Below, one piece after another: positions 50,856 to 57,662 of a stretch of DNA of 64,000 nt. This DNA is from Treponema sp. UBA1793 (GTDB lineage: Bacteria > Spirochaetota > Spirochaetia > Treponematales > Treponemataceae). Each line of letters opens with the position of its first letter. The stretch's first letter is position 1. The stretch is taken from contig DCFX01000060.1 in the NCBI GenBank assembly GCA_002314445.1, positions 7,101-71,100 of the forward strand, in the 5' to 3' direction. The notes below the pieces were generated by a model that saw only the letters and a list, made by a program, of their open reading frames with translations, did not search any database and was not told the DNA's origin. The position numbers and the translations under genes are program-made.

Positions 50856-52229
50856 TCAGATTGTATCGTCAGCAAGTGCCTGTGTTATAATTGTCTCTCT
50901 GTTTGTTTCGAGATCCTCTTTTTTAACTGCGCCTGTTTTCAATCTGAATATTGAAAGCACCGCACAGACAGCAATAATAATCAACGAAACAATCATATCC
51001 TTTCCTTTGAGATCTTTGAACAGATTGAATGCAACGATGCCGGCACATACCGCGGAAAGTACACAGATTACGTTGTACAGGGGAACGGGCATGCGGAGCA
51101 TACATTTCTTCCATTGTTCAGGATACCTCTTCGGCAGCGTAATACATGCAATGTTCAAATATACATTCATGAGCATGCACGGAATCATTACGAGTGAAAC
51201 TATGGCATCGAGACTGAACCCCATGAGAAGCGGCAGGACGCTCAGCAGATAGAATGTAAGCTGAATGACCCACGGATATCCGTTTTTTGTCTGCTTTTTG
51301 AAAGCAGAAGGAAGCCATCCGTCTTCTGCGATTTTCATCAGAGGATACCGCAGCATCGCTATTCCGCCAAGAAGACTCGTTGCAATAGCGCAGACACCGC
51401 CGCCAAGAACGAACATAATATAAATACTGTTCGGGAATATAGCCTTTGCGGTTGAGCTTAAATTAGCCCCGGCAACTTTGTCGTATGGCAGAACGCCGGC
51501 CGCAACAAAACTCATTGCGCCGTATACCACAGCCAGCGCTACTGTAACCCATAGTATACCGATTGGTATTGTTCTTTTAGGTTTGTTTGTAACAGCTACA
51601 AGTGAAACAGGTGCCATTGTCGTTCCCTGACAAGCCCAGCCCATAATAGCCAGAGCGCTGAAGAATCCCGGCACTCCGCCTTTAAAGAATCCTCCGTCGC
51701 TGTTTGAAAAATACCCCGGTTTTATCTGCGGCAGGCCGAAGATGACAAACAGGCCAATAGCTGCAATAAGAACGATGGTCATTACGTTTTCAAGCAGCGT
51801 TATAAAACGTGACCCTTTTATACTGCTCGCAAAAAACAGCGTCATTATGATGATGGCTGCCGGACGGGTGTAAGGTTCAACGACAGGAAAGATTGCAGCA
51901 ATATAGCCTACGAGCGCAAGTGCGTAACTTGACATAGCCATACTGTTGACGAGAGTCATGGCGGCAGAGAATCCTGTCATCAGCGGATTGAACAGCAGCG
52001 CTTTCTGACTGTAATCTCCGCCTTTAAATACGAACATTGCGCTCATTATGACGTTGTACATATAAGCGAGCAGCATGAACAGACATCCGCCCACGCAGAC
52101 CAGTATAATTGACCGCCCCGTGTAAGCAATACCGTAGCCCAAGAGTACGAAAATACCGGAACCGATTGCTCCGCCTAAGCCCAGACAAAATATGTTAAAC
52201 ATATTAAGCTTTTTTCCTTGTTCTTCCAT
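50856..52229 (-). CDS. APC-family amino-acid permease
   Basis: 457 residues with about twelve membrane helices. The N-terminus IFCLGLGGAIGSGIFVLLG is the APC substrate-site helix with the GSGIF motif. Start has AAGGAGG. It likely imports the substrate of the PatB lyase. Its 5' leader (about 110 bases) contains two near-identical 18-base hairpins. Divergent from a YheO/DauR-type regulator 236 bp away. Confidence 0.93.
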   Translation of the reverse strand: MEEQGKKLNMFNIFCLGLGGAIGSGIFVLLGYGIAYTGRSIILVCVGGCLFMLLAYMYNVIMSAMFVFKGGDYSQKALLFNPLMTGFSAAMTLVNSMAMSSYALALVGYIAAIFPVVEPYTRPAAIIIMTLFFASSIKGSRFITLLENVMTIVLIAAIGLFVIFGLPQIKPGYFSNSDGGFFKGGVPGFFSALAIMGWACQGTTMAPVSLVAVTNKPKRTIPIGILWVTVALAVVYGAMSFVAAGVLPYDKVAGANLSSTAKAIFPNSIYIMFVLGGGVCAIATSLLGGIAMLRYPLMKIAEDGWLPSAFKKQTKNGYPWVIQLTFYLLSVLPLLMGFSLDAIVSLVMIPCMLMNVYLNIACITLPKRYPEQWKKCMLRMPVPLYNVICVLSAVCAGIVAFNLFKDLKGKDMIVSLIIIAVCAVLSIFRLKTGAVKKEDLETNRETIITQALADDTI

Positions 52230-52263
52230 AACAAACTACCTCCTTCTAAGTAGCTTTATGCAA

Positions 52264-52281
52264 GGAAACGCCATTGTTTCC
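52264..52281 (-). promoter_or_regulatory. Leader palindrome 2 of the APC permease gene
   Basis: GGAAAC-AATGGC-GTTTCC on the minus strand, six-base arms. It is the second copy, 50 bp from the other, inside the predicted mRNA leader. It could be a DNA operator or an RNA hairpin. Confidence 0.6.
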
Positions 52282-52313
52282 GAAACTCTTTCCATTTCCT
52301 GTTTCTTGGTTCA

Positions 52314-52331
52314 GGAAACATCATTGTTTCC
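52314..52331 (-). promoter_or_regulatory. Leader palindrome 1 of the APC permease gene
   Basis: GGAAAC-AATGAT-GTTTCC on the minus strand. Identical to the second copy except for two bases at the loop end. A weaker GAAAC/GTTTC pair lies between them. Confidence 0.6.
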
Positions 52332-52349
52332 GTTTGTGAGCTCATTTGT

Positions 52350-52379
52350 ATTGTATAGGTGCTTTATAAAATTTGTCAA
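52350..52379 (-). promoter_or_regulatory. Promoter of the APC permease gene
   Basis: On the minus strand, TTGACA and TACAAT with an 18-bp spacer. The predicted start near 52343 gives a leader of about 110 bases containing both palindromes. Confidence 0.65.
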
Positions 52380-52430
52380 CAAAATTTACAATAATTTTGT
52401 AATTTTTAACAAGGAATTTTACATTTTATA

Positions 52431-52459
52431 TTGACTTTTTGATTTTTCCGTCCATAATT
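52431..52459 (+). promoter_or_regulatory. Promoter of the YheO/DauR-type regulator
   Basis: TTGACT and ATAATT with a 17-bp spacer; the -10 ends 6 bp before the ATG at 52466, and no Shine-Dalgarno is present, so the mRNA is probably leaderless. Confidence 0.55.
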
Positions 52460-52465
52460 ATAGTG

Positions 52466-53152
52466 ATGGAACAGTTGAAAAAAAAAGAACTGATCTCAAG
52501 AAATCTTACAGAAAATGACCGGAAAATACTTGAATCATACGTTGCTGTTGCAGAGGGAATCGGCCGGGTATTCGGAAACTGCTGCGAGACAACTATTCAC
52601 TCTCTTGAGAATCCTTTCAAATCACTTATCTACATTAATCACGGCGAAGTGACCGGGCGGCAAATCGGTTCTCCTCTTACCGATCTTGCTCTTGAATTGG
52701 TGGAAAAGGCAAAAGATACGACAGAGGATATGGTAGGCCCGTATTTTTCAAAGACTGCTTCCGGCAAACTGCTCCGTGCCGTGACTGTTTTTATCAGAAA
52801 TGAAAACAAAGACCTTATAGGCTTTATCTGCATAAACCTGGATATAAGCGCGCCACTGAATCAGTTTATGAAAATACTGATGCCGCAGGAAGAAGGCGGT
52901 ACAAAAGATTCTGTAAGCGAAAACTACTCAAACACTGTTGAAGATCTTGTACATTCTGCATTTTTAAGCGTACAGAAGAAAATGAGCCAGACGACCGGTG
53001 TTGCTCCGATTGAGAAAAACCGGAAAATTGTGCAGAAACTGCAGGAACTCGGTATTTTTGAGATTAAGGGAGCTGTCGATACGGTAGCTGCCGAACTCGG
53101 CGTTTCAAAATTTACCATATATAATTACCTGCGTGATGTGCGGGACAGATAA
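52466..53152 (+). CDS. YheO/DauR-type PAS-HTH transcription regulator
   Basis: Start set at MEQLKKKELI; the upstream frame has no RBS. 228 residues. The YheO-like PAS domain (about 20-130) contains GNCCETTIHSLENPFKSLIYI, here as residues about 38-58, and GFICINLDISAPL. The C-terminal HTH_22 (about 165-225) reads KIVQKLQELGIFEIKGAVDTVA, then LGVSKFTIYNYLRDVR. DauR represses D-arginine use in Pseudomonas; relatives control amino-acid and amine pathways. Divergent from the APC permease, which it probably regulates. Confidence 0.88.
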   Translation: MEQLKKKELISRNLTENDRKILESYVAVAEGIGRVFGNCCETTIHSLENPFKSLIYINHGEVTGRQIGSPLTDLALELVEKAKDTTEDMVGPYFSKTASGKLLRAVTVFIRNENKDLIGFICINLDISAPLNQFMKILMPQEEGGTKDSVSENYSNTVEDLVHSAFLSVQKKMSQTTGVAPIEKNRKIVQKLQELGIFEIKGAVDTVAAELGVSKFTIYNYLRDVRDR

Positions 53153-53153
53153 C

Positions 53154-53594
53154 ATGCAGATACGTCTTATGAAGCCTGCCGATTACGACGCGATGTACCG
53201 CCTCTGGACGACGCCGCCGGGAATGGGACTTAACGACGTCGACGATTCACGCGAAGGCATAGCGCGGTATCTTGCACGCAATCCGCATACCTGCTTTGTT
53301 GCAGAACAGGGCAGGATTATAATCGGTGCAATCATGTGCGGACATGACGGACGGCGGGGGATGATTCATCATACGGTTGTTGCCGAAGATGAACAGCACA
53401 AGGGAACGGGTACGGCTCTGGTCCGCGCGGCACTGGAAGCTCTGAGGAAAGAAGGTATAAGCAAAGTCCTGCTCGTCGTATTTTCCCGCAACGAAAAGGG
53501 AAATGCGTTTTGGGAAAAACAGGGATTTACGGCACGTACAGACCTTGTCTACAGGAACAAAGCGCTCCGCGAACTGGTGCGGATGGATACATAA
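53154..53594 (+). CDS. GNAT-family N-acetyltransferase
   Basis: Start set at MQIRLMKPADYDAMY, one base after the regulator stop. 146 residues, single GNAT domain. Acetyl-CoA motif A is VVAEDEQHKGTGTALVRAAL (about 83-102, Q-x-x-G-x-G/A type), and the C-terminal NEKGNAFWEKQGF is motif B. Substrate unknown. Cotranscribed with the DauR-type regulator. Confidence 0.9.
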   Translation: MQIRLMKPADYDAMYRLWTTPPGMGLNDVDDSREGIARYLARNPHTCFVAEQGRIIIGAIMCGHDGRRGMIHHTVVAEDEQHKGTGTALVRAALEALRKEGISKVLLVVFSRNEKGNAFWEKQGFTARTDLVYRNKALRELVRMDT

Positions 53595-53663
53595 AGAAAT
53601 GCGGATGCATCCCGATGATTTAATCCGTATTTTCCGAAATATACTACAGGATATAAAATGCAT

Positions 53664-54542
53664 TTACCTGGCGGAAATCTGTTCAGCAGGTGTTCTGTGC
53701 AGAAATCTTTCTTTCCATGCGGCAAGCTCTTTTTCTGTCGTTATAACTTCGTAGCTGCTGTATTTTGCCATAAGACCTATCCTGTCCGGCACGTCAAGAA
53801 TGGTGAAAATCCTTTTCATACGGTTCTTTACCGAACCTGTCGTCATACCGTACCGGGACGCAATTGTATCGTATTTCATTTGGGTAAGCGCAAGCTTCGT
53901 CCATTCCCGGTCCCGTTCCGTCAATTCCGGAAACTCCGTCAAATCGAGAATTCGGTCTTTCTTTGTACTTTTTTCCATTCTGATTTTTTCATATACAAAA
54001 AGGAGAATAACGAACAGCAAAGCCGTATACTCTGCCAGAGAAAATACTTCAATAAAGAATATCTTTTTGCCGCACCGCAATCCTGTGCTTATTAAAAGCA
54101 GAAAAACAATACCGGCAGCGGTAATTTTTATTTTTGTATGAGTATGCAGATAGCCGCGTAAAGAAAATGTTATAAACGCCAGTACATACATCATCATGCC
54201 CCAGGGAGTACAATGAAAATTTAACAAATTAATTACTGCGACTAAAAGACTGTATAATCCGTATAATTCAAATGTAAGCGGGCGAAAGCACAAATAGAGA
54301 AAAATCCCTATACCCGCGACATCTGCGGCGCACAAAAATTGAGTTGGAAAGAAAAATTCCGTATTTTGAATATACATTCCCGCTGCCTGAGTACACAAAT
54401 CAGGTAATAGGAAAGGTATTGACAGGTCTGCAGAAAAACCGATTAATCCGATAACGGCTATTATACGCCAAATTGTTTTTCGTTTATTCATCAGCGGTTT
54501 TGATACCCTGTTTTCAGCGAAGTTGTTGTTGTCTTCACCCAT
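53664..54542 (-). CDS. Membrane-anchored LuxR-type HTH protein
   Basis: 292 residues. Six hydrophobic segments (about 25-47, 68-88, 93-112, 115-130, 138-155, 168-186) precede a C-terminal LuxR-like HTH at about 205-260: ELTERDREWTKLALTQMKYD, then SRYGMTTGSVKNRMKRIF. A regulator that stays in the membrane and senses there is plausible. Paired TGAC-N4-GTCA sites lie between it and the divergent CPBP gene. The HTH lacks the receiver domain usual in two-component partners. Confidence 0.82.
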   Translation of the reverse strand: MGEDNNNFAENRVSKPLMNKRKTIWRIIAVIGLIGFSADLSIPFLLPDLCTQAAGMYIQNTEFFFPTQFLCAADVAGIGIFLYLCFRPLTFELYGLYSLLVAVINLLNFHCTPWGMMMYVLAFITFSLRGYLHTHTKIKITAAGIVFLLLISTGLRCGKKIFFIEVFSLAEYTALLFVILLFVYEKIRMEKSTKKDRILDLTEFPELTERDREWTKLALTQMKYDTIASRYGMTTGSVKNRMKRIFTILDVPDRIGLMAKYSSYEVITTEKELAAWKERFLHRTPAEQISAR

Positions 54543-54651
54543 ACCTGTATCTTAAACGCGATAGTGTATCATGTAAAGAACTTCCTGTTTTGTATAGTCA
54601 TGATTTTCCAGTCTGTCCTTTGTAACGGTATTCATCTATTTCATTTTAATA

Positions 54652-54663
54652 TGACTTTGGTCA
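54652..54663. promoter_or_regulatory. TGAC-N4-GTCA operator candidate, site 1
   Basis: TGACTTTGGTCA, followed by CATTAAAATG. It shares its design with site 2, 32 bp (three helical turns) away, in the region between the divergent HTH-membrane and CPBP genes. Confidence 0.55.
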
Positions 54664-54683
54664 CATTAAAATGAAAACTGGTG

Positions 54684-54695
54684 TGACCTTGGTCA
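54684..54695. promoter_or_regulatory. TGAC-N4-GTCA operator candidate, site 2
   Basis: TGACCTTGGTCA, followed by TATTCAATG, matching site 1 in the core and in the flank (CATTAAAATG). Confidence 0.55.
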
Positions 54696-54767
54696 TATTC
54701 AATGATTTTCGGGTTGTCCTTTAGGAAAGATCACAGGTATGATGAATCCTGCGGGAGATAGAAACGT

Positions 54768-55562
54768 ATGAAAGAATTTATAATAAAGTACCAGGTTATT
54801 ATTTTCTTTATTTTATCCGCAGTAATCGGTTATGCACCCTGGATATTCATTGGGAGACCGATATGGCTGATTTGGGGAATGTCGGTATCCGGAGCATTGC
54901 TGACTTTCTATCTGGACGGAAAGAGCGGTTTGTTGAAAATCCTGAAAAGAGCCATACCTAAAAAGGAAGATATAAAACCTCTGCTTTGTATCCCGCTTTT
55001 TTTTATTATCACCGATGCACTGGCGTTACTGATTGCATACATCCTGTTTAAGGATATTCCGGGATTTGAATTTATCAGAAAGGAACCCTTGTATATTCCT
55101 GCTTTTATTATCGCTGTGTTATTTGGAGGTCCGCTTGCAGAAGAATTATTCGGCCTGCGCGGGTATGCGCTTCCGAAATTACTTCAAAAAATGAATCCGG
55201 TACCTGCAACTCTTATTGTGGGACTTTTTTTCGGGGCCTGGCATTTTATAGAATTTAATGCTCCCGGATCAACACAGTATGCGCTCGGAATGAGAATGTA
55301 CCCGTTTTTTATTCTGATTGAAATCGCGCTGTCTATCCTTATGACCTGGTTATATCAGACATCTGCCGCCCCCCTTTTTATCGGAGGAATCTACTGTCAT
55401 TTGAGCATGAATGTAATCAACTGCCTGATGACTACGAAGATTACCTTTTCGACATTGGCTGGCGTTGCACCAACAAATAACCATTACATTGTCATATTCG
55501 GAATTGAAATGATAGTCTGTGCCGTTTTTTTGATAATAAAAACCCGCGGGCAGCTGAGATAA
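54768..55562 (+). CDS. CPBP-family intramembrane metalloprotease (CAAX protease type)
   Basis: 264 residues, about eight membrane segments. Motif 1 is AEELFGLRGYALP, with Glu125, Glu126 and Arg131; the spacing is EE-x4-R, one residue longer than the usual EE-x3-R. Motif 2 His159 is in GAWHF, and motif 3 is His211 with Asn215 (YCHLSMN). CPBP proteases cleave membrane substrates and some give bacteriocin self-immunity. Its partner is the membrane HTH gene, divergent at 225 bp. It is followed 29 bp later by an exported protein. Confidence 0.87.
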   Translation: MKEFIIKYQVIIFFILSAVIGYAPWIFIGRPIWLIWGMSVSGALLTFYLDGKSGLLKILKRAIPKKEDIKPLLCIPLFFIITDALALLIAYILFKDIPGFEFIRKEPLYIPAFIIAVLFGGPLAEELFGLRGYALPKLLQKMNPVPATLIVGLFFGAWHFIEFNAPGSTQYALGMRMYPFFILIEIALSILMTWLYQTSAAPLFIGGIYCHLSMNVINCLMTTKITFSTLAGVAPTNNHYIVIFGIEMIVCAVFLIIKTRGQLR

Positions 55563-55591
55563 TCTGCTAAGAAAGATAAAGAGAATAAATT

Positions 55592-56611
55592 ATGAAAAAA
55601 ATAATCAGCTGTATTCTATTTGTATGTATCAGCATAGTTGTCTGTGTTGCGGAAGAAGAAACTCGGGAAATTGAAGAATCTCCTGGAGCGAAGGAAGCTG
55701 CAGATATAAAAGATACCGCTGCATCGAAGAGTCCGTTTGTGGACACCGGTGTTGATGTTACAGGTATATTTGAGACCGAACGCAGTGCCGGTGTACAGTG
55801 GGGCGATACTGCCGGCATCCGCGACATTCCGTTTATACCCGTAGTTTTTCCTGCCTTCTCGATAAAAATCAGTTATCCCAATCCATATACATTCAAGCCG
55901 ACTATCCATAATATTTTTTATTGCGGATATTTCTGTGGTTTATCCGTTTCTCCTGTTGGAATTACTGTTTGTACAACAGGTACTGTCAATATTACGCCGC
56001 TTTTTACGATTGCAGCCTGCGGCCAGCTCGGCACGGCATGGAATTACGGATCCCTGTATACTGCACTCGGCGTTTATGATGTGAGCGAAAACAAATACAG
56101 AAATTTTCCCGCCTTCGGAAGCCTGTTTTGTGATTTTACCGCGTCTGCAGTTCTTGTCATTCCTTTCGGGCCTGTTATTGTCGAACTTATCTATGCTCCT
56201 GAATTCGTTTATCTTACCGGTACCGGAAACGGGGAAGTTTGGAAATTTTCAACCCAAAGCGAATGCGTAAACGGCTGGCGGTATGTGTACGGCGGTATGA
56301 TTGCATATCAGTTTCCAAAAAAGGCCGGCATGGCCGGTATCCAGTTTATCGCACAGGGATGGTATTCAAGTGATTACTTTGACGAAGTATATCAGCCCTA
56401 TGATCCGGACTTTGTGACATTTTCCATTATACCTTCATTCCAGATACAGATTGCAAAAAAACAGGGACTCCAGATTACCGTGCCGGTATCACGGGTACGC
56501 CGGTTTGAAAACGAAGATTATACTGCGAATGAGATACTGCTGCAGAATTGCGTCGGCGGTGTGTGGCGGCTGGTATCCGTTAACTTTTTATGGCATATAC
56601 AAATTAATTAA
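55592..56611 (+). CDS. Exported protein, beta-barrel-like
   Basis: 339 residues. Signal peptide MKKIISCILFVCISIVVCVA, then a Glu/Asp-rich stretch (about 21-60). The rest alternates hydrophobic and aromatic residues with many Tyr, Phe and Gly (VVFPAFSIKISYPNPYTF, IPSFQIQIAKKQGLQITVPV), a beta-rich outer-membrane style. The C-terminus is WHIQIN, not the usual terminal Phe. Family unknown. It stands between the CPBP gene and a lipoprotein gene on one strand. Confidence 0.7.
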   Translation: MKKIISCILFVCISIVVCVAEEETREIEESPGAKEAADIKDTAASKSPFVDTGVDVTGIFETERSAGVQWGDTAGIRDIPFIPVVFPAFSIKISYPNPYTFKPTIHNIFYCGYFCGLSVSPVGITVCTTGTVNITPLFTIAACGQLGTAWNYGSLYTALGVYDVSENKYRNFPAFGSLFCDFTASAVLVIPFGPVIVELIYAPEFVYLTGTGNGEVWKFSTQSECVNGWRYVYGGMIAYQFPKKAGMAGIQFIAQGWYSSDYFDEVYQPYDPDFVTFSIIPSFQIQIAKKQGLQITVPVSRVRRFENEDYTANEILLQNCVGGVWRLVSVNFLWHIQIN

Positions 56612-56670
56612 GGATATATTGGTTTATTTTGCGGAGTACAAATTCCGTTTGATTCTACAGGAGAAATAGT

Positions 56671-57534
56671 ATGAAAAAGAAATATGCGGTCTGGATTACT
56701 TCCTTTTTTGTTTCAGCGGGCAGTTTTATAACCGGTTGCCATACCATGCCGTATCATTCAGTTTACTACCCTGAGACGCTGGATCATACTGCTGCATTCG
56801 ATACGGATAAGGTTCCATATGACAGAACTGGATATGTATTTCAGTATAAAAAATCAAATCAGGACGGCAGCTTTCCGGCTGATGTATGGATTTATTATCC
56901 GTCGAAAGAGCGGAGTGAGAGTTTCAAGATATACCGCTTTTCAAAGTTACAGCATGCGACGGACCTTGTCTGTGCCGACTATGATCTCATACATTTCCAG
57001 CCGGAAACGATTTCCGCATATCTTGTTGATAAGGAAGGGAACAGAAAACTGAATGCCTTTTCACAGTATATGGGAACTGATCTTACGGTTACATTTCATA
57101 GTCACACGCGGCATTGTACTATGGGAATTACCCCTTCATATAATTATAATTTTGACTGGGCAGACCTTAACACGATGCTGCCGTATTTGAAAAAAAAAGG
57201 AACTGATTTTGAGGCAGGATTTCTTGCGCCGGATAATCTTGCCCGTTTTAAGTTTGCGGGGTACAGCAGATTTCGGTTTACGGGGCAGGAAGAACATGAC
57301 GGAAAGTTTTGCGACGTATATGAAGTAAAAATACAAAATCATGAAAAAAAGCCGGGACATCTTTATGCGGATGCGGTTAATTATGATCTTGTTGAAATAA
57401 ATATGTCACTGCCCGACAATCCTGGTTTTAATTCTTTTCAATTCAAACTGATTACCAAGGGTAAAATGACATTGGATGAGTGGAATAGCTTTATTCTGAA
57501 GATGACAAGACAGACGTTGAAAGTGAGATCATAA
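56671..57534 (+). CDS. Lipoprotein of unknown function
   Basis: 287 residues. Signal peptide with a lipobox ITGC (Cys22). The mature part is rich in Tyr, His and Lys (FKIYRFSKLQHATDLVCADY), with no recognised domain. Lipid anchoring in the inner or outer membrane is expected. It starts 59 bp after the upstream exported protein, RBS AGGAG. A role with the beta-barrel-like neighbour is a guess from position only. Confidence 0.7.
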   Translation: MKKKYAVWITSFFVSAGSFITGCHTMPYHSVYYPETLDHTAAFDTDKVPYDRTGYVFQYKKSNQDGSFPADVWIYYPSKERSESFKIYRFSKLQHATDLVCADYDLIHFQPETISAYLVDKEGNRKLNAFSQYMGTDLTVTFHSHTRHCTMGITPSYNYNFDWADLNTMLPYLKKKGTDFEAGFLAPDNLARFKFAGYSRFRFTGQEEHDGKFCDVYEVKIQNHEKKPGHLYADAVNYDLVEINMSLPDNPGFNSFQFKLITKGKMTLDEWNSFILKMTRQTLKVRS

Positions 57535-57600
57535 ATACTCTTATACTTAACATTGCTTCTACAATTCATCTTCAGCAGAATTTATTCGTGCGGAGGGTTT

Positions 57601-57629
57601 AATACCCCGCTGCTTGCGGCGGGGGTATT
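57601..57629. repeat. AATACCCC hairpin after the lipoprotein gene
   Basis: AATACCCCGC pairs with GCGGGGGTATT (one base shifted) around a TGCTT loop. Neither strand has a T-run next to it, so it looks more like a REP-type or insertion-element palindrome than a standard terminator. It sits between two convergent genes. Confidence 0.6.
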
Positions 57630-57662
57630 GATTAATGCCCGTATATTTTTCCTCTTCTGCTG

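Noticed and set aside
56451..56669. 72-residue plus-strand frame
   Set aside because: Shadow of the exported beta-barrel-like gene in another frame.
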